The position numbers and the translations under genes are program-made. 64,000 nucleotides of DNA from DASPOJ01 sp049790315 (GTDB lineage: Bacteria; Acidobacteriota; Terriglobia; Acidiferrales; UBA7541), in the NCBI GenBank assembly GCA_049790315.1, contig JBAQYV010000059.1, positions 1-64,000 of the forward strand, written 5' to 3'. Position 1 is the first letter of the stretch; every line of letters begins with the position of its first letter. A model generated the notes under the pieces. It was not told where the DNA came from and made no database searches. It was given only the letters and a program-made list of their open reading frames with translations. Of the stretch, positions 27,696 through 36,416 are shown piece after piece.

Positions 27696-28739
27696 TTAGC
27701 TCCTACCCGCGCTTTCGCTGAATAATCGCGCGACATACGCCACGGCTGTAATCGCGCGCTCGTAATGCATGCGCATCGGCCCCAAAACGCCGAGCGAGCC
27801 CTGCGCTTGATCGTGCCACGCATACGGCGCGCTGATCAGAGTGAGTTGGCCGCCGGCCGCACTGATTCCATTCACGCCAATCTGCACTTGCACCGCCTCA
27901 GGCCCGTCAATGCAACCCGAAAGCAACGCCACCAATTTCTCCCGCTCCTCGATCGCGGCGAGAAGTTCGCGCAACTGCCCCTGATCCGCGAACCCCGGAG
28001 CGGCCGCGATTTGCGCGGCGCCTTCCACGTGGACCTGGCGCGCTTCGTTTTCGCCCAGAAAGCGCGGATCGCAAAGTTCGAGCGCGTTGCGCACCAATTG
28101 ATCGTAGCGTTCCTGCTCGTTCGCCAGGCGCGAAAGCAAATCCGCGCGAATGGCTTCGAGCGTGCGCCCGGCATATTCGCGATTCAAATATTCGGCGGTG
28201 TAATCGAGGTCCGCCTGCGTGAACGCGCGCTCGGGCCGCAGAATTTTGTCGCGCGCCACTCCGCCGGAGGAAACGAGCACCGTGACCACGCGTCCATCCG
28301 GCAAAAGCATGAATCGAATATGTTCGAGCACAGCTTTCGCGAGCGGCGGAGAAACGATGATGCCCAAACCGCGCGACATGGACGCAAGAACATGGCCCGC
28401 ACGCTCCGCAACTTCAATCGGAGTGGTCGCAAGCGCAAGTTCCGAGCGAATCCAGGCTTGATCCTCGGGATCGAGCTTGGCTTCGGCGGAAACCACTTGC
28501 GCGAAATATCGATAGCCCGCCGCCGTCGGCACACGCCCCGCGGAAGTATGCGGCTGGTAAAGGAAACCTTCCTCCTCAAGCTCCGCCATGGTGTTGCGGA
28601 TCGAAGCGGAGCTGAGCGCCTCAGGGTGCCGCTGCGAAATCGTGCGCGAAGAAACCGGCTGCCCGCTTTCGATGTAGGCGTGCACCACCCCTGTCAAAAT
28701 CTGCTGCATTCGCTTCGAGCTGGGCGCGGTGGAAAGCAT
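27696..28739 (-). CDS. hrcA: Heat-inducible transcription repressor HrcA
   Basis: This 347-residue protein has an N-terminal winged helix (MQQILTGVVHAYIESGQPVSSRTISQ, then SSASIRNTMAELEEEGFLYQPHTSAGRVPT) and a GAF-like C-terminal half. HrcA normally binds CIRCE inverted repeats upstream of chaperone operons. Only a degenerate half-site (TTAGCATTC at 28773-28781) is visible upstream of this gene, so auto-repression is not supported by a full operator. It heads hrcA-grpE-dnaJ. Confidence 0.95.
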   Translation of the reverse strand: MLSTAPSSKRMQQILTGVVHAYIESGQPVSSRTISQRHPEALSSASIRNTMAELEEEGFLYQPHTSAGRVPTAAGYRYFAQVVSAEAKLDPEDQAWIRSELALATTPIEVAERAGHVLASMSRGLGIIVSPPLAKAVLEHIRFMLLPDGRVVTVLVSSGGVARDKILRPERAFTQADLDYTAEYLNREYAGRTLEAIRADLLSRLANEQERYDQLVRNALELCDPRFLGENEARQVHVEGAAQIAAAPGFADQGQLRELLAAIEEREKLVALLSGCIDGPEAVQVQIGVNGISAAGGQLTLISAPYAWHDQAQGSLGVLGPMRMHYERAITAVAYVARLFSESAGRS

Positions 28740-28810
28740 CGTATTGGGCGGTCAATGTCCGCTACATTTATCTTAGCATTCTTGTAAAGAGCCCGAGCGC
28801 GGCCAGTTTC

Positions 28811-30310
28811 TCACGTGTCCATCTGAGCGCGCTGCAAGCGATCGGAATAATCCACGTAAATCGTTTTCCATTCGGTATAGAAATCGAGCGCGGCAGCGCC
28901 GGCCTCGCGATGACCATTGCCCGTTTGCTTCGTGCCACCGAAAGGCAAATGCGTTTCGGCGCCAATCGTGGGCGCGTTCACGTAAACGATTCCGGTGTGC
29001 AGATCGCGGGTGGCGCGCAGCGCCTGATTTACATCGCGCGTGTAAACCGAAGCCGAAAGGCCGTACTTGACGCCGTTTGCGATCTCGATCGCTTCATCCA
29101 GCGTGTCGACGGGAATTAACGCGACGACCGGTCCGAAAATCTCTTCTTGCGCGATGCGCATGCCGGGCGCGCAATCGGAGAAAATTGTCGGTTCGTGAAA
29201 CCAACCCTTCGCGTACGCCAGTTTGTCGAGCCGGCGTCCGCCAGCGACAAGTTTCGCGCCTTCCTTGCGGCCAATCTCGACATACTCTATCACTTTTTGC
29301 AGTTGCGCTTCGTTGATCAACGGGCCAAGTTCAGTTTTAGCGTCGAGCCCATTGCCGGCGCGCAGTGCTTTCGCGCGCGCAATCAATCGGTCGCGAAATT
29401 CCGGGTATGTATCTTTTTGCACGATGATGCGGCTGGTCGCAGTGCACCGCTGACCCGCCGTGCCAAACGCGCCCCAGACTGCGCCGTCGATCGCGAGATC
29501 CAAATTCGCGTCGCTCATCACGATCATGGCGTTCTTGCCGCCCATTTCCAGATGGCACGGCTTGAAATCGCGCGCGCAGATTTGGCTCACGGAACGGCCC
29601 GTTTCTGTTGAGCCGGTGAAACTGACGGCAGCGACGCCTTCATCGGAAACCAACGGCGCGCCGGCTTCGGGGCCCATACCGTGCACCAAGTTCACGACTC
29701 CGGCGGGAATTCCGGCTTCGACCAAAATCTCGACGAGGCGAACGGACGAAAGCGGAGTGTCTTCGGCGGGCTTCAATACGATTGTATTTCCGGCGACGAG
29801 CGCGGGCATCGATTTCCACGCGGGAATCGCCATTGGAAAATTCCACGGTGCGATCAGGGCGCACGCGCCGAGCGGCTGGCGCACCGACATCGCAATTTTA
29901 CTGGGAAGTTCGGAAGGAGTGGTCTGACCGAAAAGCCGGCGGCCTTCGCCGGCCATGTAATACGTCATGTCGATGGCTTCCTGCACGTCTCCGCGCGTCT
30001 CAGCCAGAACTTTTCCCATTTCGCGCGTCATCTCGCGCGCCAATTCTTCTTTGCGGCGCACCAGAATTTCCGCGGCGCGATAGAGAATTTCGGCGCGCTT
30101 GGGGGCGGGTACCAGACGCCACGCCTTGTACGCAGCGCGCGCGGAATCCACTGCGGCGCGGACGTCGCGCTCGTCGGAGGCGGGAAAGATTCCAACCAGA
30201 TCAGATGTGTCGGCGGGATTGCGATTTTCAAAAGTGCGGGCGGAATGCGAATCGATCCATTCGCCGTCGATGAAATTCTTGAAAGTTTTGGGGAGCGCCG
30301 CGGCCGCCAT
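28811..30310 (-). CDS. NAD(P)-dependent aldehyde dehydrogenase
   Basis: This 499-residue ALDH starts MAAAALPKTFKNFIDGEWIDS at ATG 30310, one base after the stop of the upstream gene. IAPWNFPMAIPAWKSMPAL and FTGSTETGR build the cofactor site; LEMGGKN holds the general-base Glu and GTAGQRCTATSR the nucleophilic Cys. ETHLPFGGTKQTGNGHREAG resembles ALDH7 and 2-oxoglutaric-semialdehyde dehydrogenase groups more than betaine-aldehyde enzymes. Substrate is uncertain. Coupling to the peptidoglycan-binding protein gene upstream is by position only. Confidence 0.87.
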   Translation of the reverse strand: MAAAALPKTFKNFIDGEWIDSHSARTFENRNPADTSDLVGIFPASDERDVRAAVDSARAAYKAWRLVPAPKRAEILYRAAEILVRRKEELAREMTREMGKVLAETRGDVQEAIDMTYYMAGEGRRLFGQTTPSELPSKIAMSVRQPLGACALIAPWNFPMAIPAWKSMPALVAGNTIVLKPAEDTPLSSVRLVEILVEAGIPAGVVNLVHGMGPEAGAPLVSDEGVAAVSFTGSTETGRSVSQICARDFKPCHLEMGGKNAMIVMSDANLDLAIDGAVWGAFGTAGQRCTATSRIIVQKDTYPEFRDRLIARAKALRAGNGLDAKTELGPLINEAQLQKVIEYVEIGRKEGAKLVAGGRRLDKLAYAKGWFHEPTIFSDCAPGMRIAQEEIFGPVVALIPVDTLDEAIEIANGVKYGLSASVYTRDVNQALRATRDLHTGIVYVNAPTIGAETHLPFGGTKQTGNGHREAGAAALDFYTEWKTIYVDYSDRLQRAQMDT

Positions 30311-30311
30311 G

Positions 30312-30770
30312 CTATTGAGTCGCGTCGTTGCCGCCCTGAATCGAAGCGGAGGGCGTGGCCGGCGACGGAGAAGCCACGGGTGAGGGCGCGCCTTTGCCGG
30401 CGACGTCGGAGCCGAGGCCGAGGCGCTGGAGAGTGAGCGCGTCAATCTTCCCAGTGGGACTGAGGCCGTGTGCGGACTGGAATTGCTTCATCGCGGCGAT
30501 CGTGGCGGCGTCCCACTTCCCTGTCGGATCGCCCTGATACGCATTGTCGCGCGCGAGCGCGGTTTGGATTTCGGAGATACGGTCGGGAGCGGGGACCATT
30601 TGGCCGCGCGGTTCACGGGCGTGATGTCTTGCATGCGCGGTGCGCGACGACGCGCTGTGCGACGTGGTGGTCGCGGGCTTGTGCGCGGGCCGCGATGTTT
30701 GCGCCGTGGCGCAAATTGCGGCGGCAAGCAGCATCGCCAATGTGATCGCAAATGAACTACGGGTGAACAT
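30312..30770 (-). CDS. Secreted peptidoglycan-binding-domain protein
   Basis: This 152-residue protein uses ATG 30770, which places a signal peptide (FAITLAMLLAAAICATAQ) at the N-terminus; an ATG at 30803 is also open. After a Ser/Thr/His-rich linker, RISEIQTALARDNAYQGDPTGKWDAATIAAMKQFQSAHGLSPTGKIDALTLQRLGLG is a single complete PG_binding_1 domain. The tail is Pro/Ser/Ala rich. It probably acts at the cell wall but has no catalytic domain. It runs into the aldehyde dehydrogenase gene with a one-base gap. Confidence 0.8.
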   Translation of the reverse strand: MFTRSSFAITLAMLLAAAICATAQTSRPAHKPATTTSHSASSRTAHARHHAREPRGQMVPAPDRISEIQTALARDNAYQGDPTGKWDAATIAAMKQFQSAHGLSPTGKIDALTLQRLGLGSDVAGKGAPSPVASPSPATPSASIQGGNDATQ

Positions 30771-30819
30771 TGTGTCGCCTGTACGGAACTCTTTGGATCG
30801 CATCTTAAAAACCAACCGC

Positions 30820-30841
30820 GCACAGGCAGGAGTGCCTGTGC
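30820..30841. repeat. Perfect inverted repeat (hairpin), REP-like
   Basis: GCACAGGCA and TGCCTGTGC form a perfect nine-base stem around a four-base GGAG loop. It lies in the 160-base gap between the Do-family protease gene and the PG-binding gene, just upstream of the latter. It has no T-tract on either side, so it is not a typical intrinsic terminator. Confidence 0.6.
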
Positions 30842-30930
30842 TACAGGGCCCTTCGTCAAATGGCGCCGTTTCGTCCGCGCTCAATCTCGTCCGCTGACGC
30901 GATACTCTACTTCCACTTCAAGTGCAAAAT

Positions 30931-32538
30931 CTACTGGCCCGGCGCCGGCACCGTGCCTGCAAGCAGGACGGTTAGAAGCTCGCCGGTATCGCCGTGGCGG
31001 ATTACCTTGAACAGGATATCCTGGCCGGGCTTTAGGGATTCGGTTGCGGCACGATAATCGGCGACCGAGGTCGTGCTCACGTGATTGATTTCCGCGATCA
31101 CGTCGCCGCGCTCGAAGCCGACATCCTCACCGAACGTTGCGGGATCGACAGCCATCACAAGCACGCCGTGCTGCCCCGTGTATTCCAGGCGCTTGGCGCG
31201 ATCGGGAGTTAGCTCGGCGAGATGCAAGCCGAACAACACGGGAGCTTCGTCTTGCACTGTACCGCCGTTGTCGTTGTTGGAATCCGTGTCACCGGAATCG
31301 TCGTCCGGAACGATCTTGGAGCGGTCCGCGACGGCTACTGACGCATCGTGCTGGGTTCTGTCGCGGACGTAACCGATGGTGACTTTCTCGCCCACGGCGG
31401 TGGACGCGATTGGATTGACGAGATCGTTCCCGGTGTGCACGGGATGGCCGTTGACCGCGGTGATCACATCGCCGGCTCTTAGGCCGGCCTTATCGGCGGG
31501 ACTGCCTGGCGTGACGGATTGCAGCACGACTCCGTAAGGCGCGCCGAGATCGCGAAGGACGACGGGATTGCTGCTCTGGCCGTCGGTGAATTCAACGCCA
31601 ATCGAGCCGCGTGTGACGTGGCCATTGGCGATGATCTGATTGTAAACGCCGATGGCTGTGCTCGAGGGCATGGCAAAGCCGACGCCTTCATAGCCGCGTC
31701 CGCCGGTGATGATCGCGGTGTTGATGCCAACCACCTGGCCGGCGAGGTTCACCAGCGGGCCGCCGGAATTGCCGGGATTGATGGCGGCGTCGGTCTGAAT
31801 GAAGCGCTGAAATTGGCCGCCGATGTTGGCGCGATCCTTGGCGCTGATGATGCCGGCCGTGACGGTGGCCTGCAAGCCGAAGGGACTGCCGATGGCGAGA
31901 ACCCAATCGCCGACCTGGACCCCATCGGAATTGCCAAGTTGCGCGGTGGGAAGATCTTTACCAGCGTCAATCTTGATGATGGCTAGATCGGTTTCCTTAT
32001 CGATGCCGACGACCTTGGCGGTGTAAAGCGTTTGATCGTCGTTCAACTGGACTTGAATCTTGGTGGCTTGATCGATTACGTGATTGTTGGTGAGGATGAA
32101 ACCTTTTTTATCGACGATTACGCCGGAACCGAGGCTGCGCTCGGCTTGCTCGCCCTGATCGGGCGAATTGAAGAACTTATTGAAGAAATCCTGGAAGGGA
32201 TCGGGCTGGGCTGAGCCGTTATCGTCGCCCTGATCGTCGTCATCGCCGCTGCCGCGGTGGGCGCGCGCCCTGCTCTTCTCAATAACCTGCGTGGTGGAGA
32301 TGTTTACGACGGCCGGCTCGACCTTATTCACGATTCCGGCGAAGGTGCTAGACATCTGCACGGCGTCGGGTTGGGCGAGAGGAGTGGCTCCGATGGCGAA
32401 GAAGTGAGTGGCGCTGACCCGGCCTTCGATCACGGTGCCGATGAGCATGCCGATGATCAGGGTTAAACCGATCGCGAAGGAAGCCAACAACTTCCGGCCG
32501 CGCGTCCAGGATGCAAAATCACGCCACGCCATGCGCAT
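30931..32538 (-). CDS. Do/DegP-family periplasmic serine protease
   Basis: This 535-residue protein starts at ATG 32538 after GAGGTG; the 61 extra codons further upstream lack family similarity. A cytosolic start is followed by one transmembrane/signal segment (LLASFAIGLTLIIGMLIGTVIEG). The trypsin-like domain has TNNHVIDQ (His), DLAIIKID (Asp) and NPGNSGGPLV (Ser). Two PDZ domains follow: LRDLGAPYGVVLQSV...AGLRAGDVITAVNG and a divergent C-terminal one (GVLVMAVDPATF...GFERGDVIAEINH). It degrades or refolds damaged envelope proteins. The uncleaved-looking anchor suggests membrane attachment. Confidence 0.92.
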   Translation of the reverse strand: MRMAWRDFASWTRGRKLLASFAIGLTLIIGMLIGTVIEGRVSATHFFAIGATPLAQPDAVQMSSTFAGIVNKVEPAVVNISTTQVIEKSRARAHRGSGDDDDQGDDNGSAQPDPFQDFFNKFFNSPDQGEQAERSLGSGVIVDKKGFILTNNHVIDQATKIQVQLNDDQTLYTAKVVGIDKETDLAIIKIDAGKDLPTAQLGNSDGVQVGDWVLAIGSPFGLQATVTAGIISAKDRANIGGQFQRFIQTDAAINPGNSGGPLVNLAGQVVGINTAIITGGRGYEGVGFAMPSSTAIGVYNQIIANGHVTRGSIGVEFTDGQSSNPVVLRDLGAPYGVVLQSVTPGSPADKAGLRAGDVITAVNGHPVHTGNDLVNPIASTAVGEKVTIGYVRDRTQHDASVAVADRSKIVPDDDSGDTDSNNDNGGTVQDEAPVLFGLHLAELTPDRAKRLEYTGQHGVLVMAVDPATFGEDVGFERGDVIAEINHVSTTSVADYRAATESLKPGQDILFKVIRHGDTGELLTVLLAGTVPAPGQ

Positions 32539-32593
32539 ATCACGCACCTCAAAAATGGACCCAAGAGAGTTCCGCAGGGGTACCGAATAAGAG

Positions 32594-32602
32594 ATTATAC
32601 CA
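32594..32602 (-). promoter_or_regulatory. Extended -10 promoter upstream of the Do-family protease gene
   Basis: On the minus strand TGG is followed by a perfect TATAAT, forming an extended -10 about 55 bases upstream of ATG 32538. The -35 region is poor, which is common for extended -10 promoters. Confidence 0.5.
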
Positions 32603-32976
32603 TCGACTGGCAATCCTCTCGCCGAACCTGGTGGCGTGATTCGAGAGAGGCACTGGCGCGCGGCATGATCTGGTTCGCCGCACGCTGGTAGGACGCTGGG
32701 TAAGCACCGTGGTACCCACACCCCCGGTGCATTTTGCTAATGTGTTGCAAAATAGGGGCTTACAGGAGAAGAGTGCGGATAGTGTTGGAAACACAGGGAC
32801 ATAAAACGCTTTAGTTTCAACTCGATGCGCACTCTTTGGGCATAGTACTGAAAATAGACGGTTTAGAAGAGCGTTTTTCACGAGGGAGTATGATGGGAGT
32901 TGCGCGAGCGGTGTGCGGACGTCGGGAGCAGTATTTCTTTCGCCGCGAGGGCATCGCGTTTGCGGGGACATACATC

Positions 32977-33006
32977 AGCCTAGCACGTTACGTACTACAC
33001 TGTCAA
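32977..33006 (-). promoter_or_regulatory. Candidate sigma-70 promoter overlapped by a palindromic operator
   Basis: A perfect TTGACA (33006-33001, minus strand) stands 18 bases before TAGGCT. The spacer contains a 17-base near-palindrome at 32981-32997 (TAGCACGT-TACGTACTA) with one mismatched pair plus the centre. A repressor bound there would block the promoter. No convincing gene lies directly downstream: a 52-codon frame beginning at 32974 is the only one, and the Do-family protease starts 440 bases further on. The stretch 32610-33279 otherwise holds no gene I can support. Confidence 0.4.
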
Positions 33007-33279
33007 TCTATATTCATAGGTTATTCGAACACGAAGGCGTGGAGAGGCCTCAAGGGTTGTGCCGCGCTATGAGGCAACCGTGAGATTGTTGCGCCCATCT
33101 CGCAGGCTCCCGAACAATTATGCCGCTGGGGACGATTGGCAAAGGCGCGGGGATCGGGCGGAACCGAGTTCCGCCGTCACCGGGTGAATGTGATCGAGGC
33201 AAACTTGTTTGGCGTGTGGGGCGAATGATAAACTGCACACGACGCGAAAATTTGCCGAGCCGCATACCGAGGTAATTCA

Positions 33280-33795
33280 TTGTCCGATTCAAAGCAGCAC
33301 GACGATAGTTTCAAGGTTGTGGACCGCAGGCCGTTTACGGCCGAGGGCGAATTGCGGCCGGATGCCGCGGATGAGAAGCAGAAGCGGGAGGCGCAACCGG
33401 CAGTGGGAACACCGAGCGCGGCGAAACCGCAAAGTGCGGCTGGCGCTGCGGGCGCGGCTCCCGCGGAGGCGCCTCAGCAAGTATTGACGACGGACGCGGC
33501 GCAGATTAAGCCTTCGCGCGGATTTGAATCGCTGGTGAATTTTATCGCGCAGAACGCGGCGATGGTGCTGGGGGCTTACCCCGATCCACGGACGGGGCAA
33601 CCAATCATCGACCTTGAAGGCGCGCGCGAATTGATCGATATGCTGGATGCGTTGCGTGACGCTACTCGCGGAAATCTTGCGGCGGAAGACGACCGGCTGC
33701 TGCTGGACGTGCTTGGCAGCCTGAAACTTTCCTTCATGGAAATGACCAAAGCCGCGGCGAAGGCCATCAAGGAAAAAGCACCGCCTCGAACTTGA
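33280..33795 (+). CDS. DUF1844 family protein
   Basis: This 171-residue protein uses a TTG start at 33280, seven bases after GAGG (33269-33272). The first 85 residues are a polar, Ala/Pro-rich disordered segment. The C-terminal half is the DUF1844 domain: FESLVNFIAQNAAMVLGAYPDPRTGQPIIDLEGARELIDMLDALRDATRGNLAAEDDRLLLDVLGSLKLSF. The family is small, helical and of unknown function. It overlaps or abuts the metallo-beta-lactamase-fold gene that follows and may be co-translated with it and ribF. Confidence 0.85.
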   Translation: MSDSKQHDDSFKVVDRRPFTAEGELRPDAADEKQKREAQPAVGTPSAAKPQSAAGAAGAAPAEAPQQVLTTDAAQIKPSRGFESLVNFIAQNAAMVLGAYPDPRTGQPIIDLEGARELIDMLDALRDATRGNLAAEDDRLLLDVLGSLKLSFMEMTKAAAKAIKEKAPPRT

Positions 33796-33824
33796 GCGAA
33801 GCTCGATCTACACTTCCACACGCC

Positions 33825-34628
33825 ATGCCGGTCAATCGGCTTGAACTCACCATGCTCGGCTCCGGGACTTCGATGGGGGTTCCGACGCTGGGGTGCCATT
33901 GCGCGGTGTGCTGTTCGACCGATCCACACGACAAACGGACGAGGCCTTCGATATTGCTCTCGCGCGAAGACCACGGCGTAATACACAACGCCGTGATCGA
34001 CACCACTCCGGATTTCAGATTTCAGGCGTTGCGCGCGGGGATCGACCGGCTGGACGCCGTGGTGTTCACGCACGCGCACGCGGATCACATCCTGGGCTTC
34101 GACGACATCCGGCCTTACAACATGCGGCAGAAGATGGCGCTGCCGGTGTATGCGTCGGACGCGACGATCGAGACGCTGCGGCGCACGTTTGCGTACGTGT
34201 TCGCGCCGGCGCCTGCCGGATTGCTGATTCCGCAAGTCACGCTGCACCCGATCCACGGGCCGTTCGAATTGCTGGGCGCGAAATTCACGCCGATTCCGGC
34301 GGAGCACGGACCATTGCAGGTTTTCGGATTTCGCGTGGGCGGGATGGCATATCTGACGGATTTCGGGCGCTTGCCGGAATCCTCGAAGGCGCTGCTGACG
34401 GACCTGGACGATTTCATTTTGGATGCGCTGCGCGACGAACCGCAACCGATGCATCAGACGGTGGAACAGGCCGTTGCGCTGGTTCGAGAATTGCGGCCGC
34501 GTCGCGCGTGGTTCACGCATATCGCGCACGATCTGCCGCACGAAGCCACCAATGCGAGGTTGGCGGCGATGGGATTGCCAAACGTGCAATTGGGCTATGA
34601 CGGGTTGCGGATCGAGGTGCGGGTCTGA
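33825..34628 (+). CDS. MBL-fold metallohydrolase (PhnP-like)
   Basis: This 267-residue protein begins MPVNRLELTMLGSGTSMGVPTLGCHCAVC. FTHAHADHILGFDD is the HxHxDH metal motif of the metallo-beta-lactamase fold, and PIPAEHGPLQVFGFRVG and WFTHIAHDLPHE hold the later His ligands. The GCxCxVC segment near the N-terminus is typical of the PhnP-like phosphodiesterase group, whose natural substrates include cyclic phosphates. A TTG start at 33792 overlapping the previous stop is an alternative. Its stop overlaps the ribF start (TGATG). Confidence 0.85.
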   Translation: MPVNRLELTMLGSGTSMGVPTLGCHCAVCCSTDPHDKRTRPSILLSREDHGVIHNAVIDTTPDFRFQALRAGIDRLDAVVFTHAHADHILGFDDIRPYNMRQKMALPVYASDATIETLRRTFAYVFAPAPAGLLIPQVTLHPIHGPFELLGAKFTPIPAEHGPLQVFGFRVGGMAYLTDFGRLPESSKALLTDLDDFILDALRDEPQPMHQTVEQAVALVRELRPRRAWFTHIAHDLPHEATNARLAAMGLPNVQLGYDGLRIEVRV

Positions 34629-35593
34629 TGGCGATTGCGATCCTACGCACGCCGCAAGAATGGTTCTTGCGCTATACGAGCGCGGGAAAATTCTCCGCGC
34701 TTTCGGTGGGCGCATTCGATGGACTGCATCTAGGGCATCAGGAAGTTCTGCGAGGCGTGGTGGCACGGGCGCGGGCAGCGGAGTCCGTGGCCGGCGTGGT
34801 GACGTTCGATCCGCATCCGTTGCGGATTCTGAGGCCGGCGGAGGCGCCGCCGATGATCGCGACGCTTGAACAGCGGCTTGCGGGATTTGAGCGCGCGGGG
34901 ATTGAAGCGGCGCTGGTGCTCGCATTTACGCCCGCCGTCGCGGAAATATCGGCCAGGGATTTCCTGGAAGCGATTCTGGTGGAGCGGCTGGGGATGGGCG
35001 CGATCTGCGTCGGGCCGAATTTCCGGTTCGGCCACAAGCAAACGGGAAATACCGATTTGCTTTCGGAGATGGGGCCGGAACTGGGATACGAAGTTGAGAT
35101 CGTGCCGCCGGCGCTGCTGCGCGGCGAAATTGTTTCGAGCACGGCGGTGCGCACGGCGGTTGCGGCGGGGCAAGTGAGCGCGGCGGCGGAATTATTGGGA
35201 CGGCCATTTTCGTTGACGGGGCCGATACGACCGGGCGCGGGGCGCGGAGGGGCGATTCTGGTGCCTACGCTGAATTTGGCGCCGGAACAGGAATTACTGC
35301 CGAAGACGGGCGTGTATTGCACGGAGACTGTGGTGGGCGGGAAGGTGTATCGCTCGGCGACGAATGTGGGATACCGGCCAACGTTCGACGGGCAGGCGCT
35401 ATCGGTCGAGAGTCATTTGTTTGATTTTTCGGAGATGACGGTGAGCGAGACTATCGAGGTGCGATTCTGGGAGCGGCTGCGGGACGAGCAGAAGTTCGCG
35501 AGTGTGGATGAGTTGCGGCGGCAGATTGAGTTGGATCTGCGGGCGGCGAGGGAATTCTTTCGGAAGCGGGATGCGTCGATTGAGCACGCGTAG
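34628..35593 (+). CDS. ribF: Bifunctional riboflavin kinase/FAD synthetase
   Basis: This 321-residue protein has an N-terminal nucleotidyltransferase half (SVGAFDGLHLGHQEVLRGVV with the GxHxGH-like motif, then VTFDPHP and VGPNFRFGHKQTGN) and a C-terminal riboflavin kinase half (GRPFSLTGPIRPGAGRGG, PKTGVYCTETVVGG, NVGYRPTFDG, VESHLFDF). It converts riboflavin to FMN and then FAD. It starts within the stop codon of the preceding gene, so translation is coupled. RibF variants have normal length here. Confidence 0.94.
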   Translation: MAIAILRTPQEWFLRYTSAGKFSALSVGAFDGLHLGHQEVLRGVVARARAAESVAGVVTFDPHPLRILRPAEAPPMIATLEQRLAGFERAGIEAALVLAFTPAVAEISARDFLEAILVERLGMGAICVGPNFRFGHKQTGNTDLLSEMGPELGYEVEIVPPALLRGEIVSSTAVRTAVAAGQVSAAAELLGRPFSLTGPIRPGAGRGGAILVPTLNLAPEQELLPKTGVYCTETVVGGKVYRSATNVGYRPTFDGQALSVESHLFDFSEMTVSETIEVRFWERLRDEQKFASVDELRRQIELDLRAAREFFRKRDASIEHA

Positions 35594-35631
35594 CGCGCTA
35601 ACCAAACATCGGGTCGATCCGTGCCATTGTG

Positions 35632-35648
35632 TCGCCCCTACGGGGCTT
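35632..35648. repeat. Palindromic repeat, copy 1
   Basis: A 17-base sequence TCGCCCCTACGGGGCTT, with a GCCCC-TAC-GGGGC palindrome, occurs here just after ribF and again exactly at 36322-36338. It lies in the short gap before the small protein gene at 35701. Confidence 0.65.
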
Positions 35649-35700
35649 CAATTGGTTGTTAGTGCTGAGTTCGAGAATCTGTAGCGTCGGAAGCTCATGG

Positions 35701-35976
35701 TTACAGCTTCAATTCTTTCTCAAGGACTGTCATCTTCAGGGTTTCGCGCTTGACGCCGTCCGACACCATGGCCGCCTGCGTTTCCGGCGAAGACACCATG
35801 TTCTTGAAAGTTTCCAGGTTGTCGGGCTCGAAGCAGATCGTGACTTCGTTTCCGGAGACCGAAAAATGGACCGGCGCGCGGAGCGTATATTTCCGGAAAA
35901 CGTCGGCGTGCGTCCGGAAACCCGCTTCCCACTTCGCCGGATCTTGAACCTGCGATGTGACGATTACCTTGGACAT
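35701..35976 (-). CDS. Small dimeric alpha/beta-barrel-like protein
   Basis: This 91-residue protein reads MSKVIVTSQVQDPAKWEAGF, then VHFSVSGNEVTICFEPDNLETFKNMVSSPETQAAM. The pattern of one strand, a helix containing W..GF, two strands and a helix ending in a PETQ..M motif resembles ferredoxin-fold proteins of the antibiotic-biosynthesis-monooxygenase or stress-responsive barrel type. No catalytic residue can be named. The clean start (ATG with GGAGG about seven bases upstream, 35984-35988) and isolation as a single gene support that it is translated. Confidence 0.7.
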   Translation of the reverse strand: MSKVIVTSQVQDPAKWEAGFRTHADVFRKYTLRAPVHFSVSGNEVTICFEPDNLETFKNMVSSPETQAAMVSDGVKRETLKMTVLEKELKL

Positions 35977-36180
35977 GTTTCGCCTCCTTGAATTGTTGGG
36001 CCGCGGTGGTGCGGGCCGGTGAATCGTGGCGGGAGCATAGCACTTCAGCGGCGCGATTGTCTCCGGCGCTCGAAAATCGGTAGTGGGCTAATTGCGTGTT
36101 GCCGGGTCGCATCCATCAGAGCCTTCGCGTTACGCCCGCTATGCAGGCGGGGACCTTCGCCGGTGCAAAGTCCTAAATAT

Positions 36181-36223
36181 AACGCAGAGGCGCAGAGGGC
36201 GCGGAGATACGCGGAGAAAAACG
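36181..36223. repeat. Purine-rich dispersed repeat
   Basis: A run of degenerate 8-to-10-base units (AACGCAGAGG, CGCAGAGGGC, GCGGAGATAC, GCGGAGAAAA) of the kind found scattered in intergenic regions of many environmental bacteria. It has no open frame on either strand that resembles a protein. Confidence 0.5.
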
Positions 36224-36321
36224 ACGGAATTTGGGTCGGCGGCCTATGGCGACCTCCCGTGGTCCAACAGCCGCCAGCAACACAACATTAGCCCACCACC
36301 CGGAAACCGCCGATGAAGCGT

Positions 36322-36416
36322 TCGCCCCTACGGGGCTTGAATCAATTCGCGATATGTACCCAGTGCTCCGCCCTGGGCTAGGAAGTCGTGCCGCCCCTCT
36401 GGGACTTGGGTGAGAT
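36322..36416. repeat. Composite palindromic repeat element
   Basis: The element starts with the exact second copy of the 17-base palindrome of 35632-35648, then holds CCCAG-TGCTCCGCC-CTGGG and a degenerate GCCCCTCTGGGAC near 36393. Three short hairpins in 95 bases fit a REP/BIME-like mobile intergenic element. The 36.0-36.5 kb gap holds no supported gene. Confidence 0.55.

Noticed and set aside
28773..28781. CIRCE operator upstream of hrcA
   Set aside because: Only one degenerate half-site (TTAGCATTC) is present; nine bases on, the expected GAGTGCTAA arm is absent (GCCCGAGCG instead).
32549..32971. 140-codon minus-strand frame upstream of the Do-family protease
   Set aside because: No Shine-Dalgarno, no recognisable domain, and it overlaps the extended -10 promoter of the protease gene.
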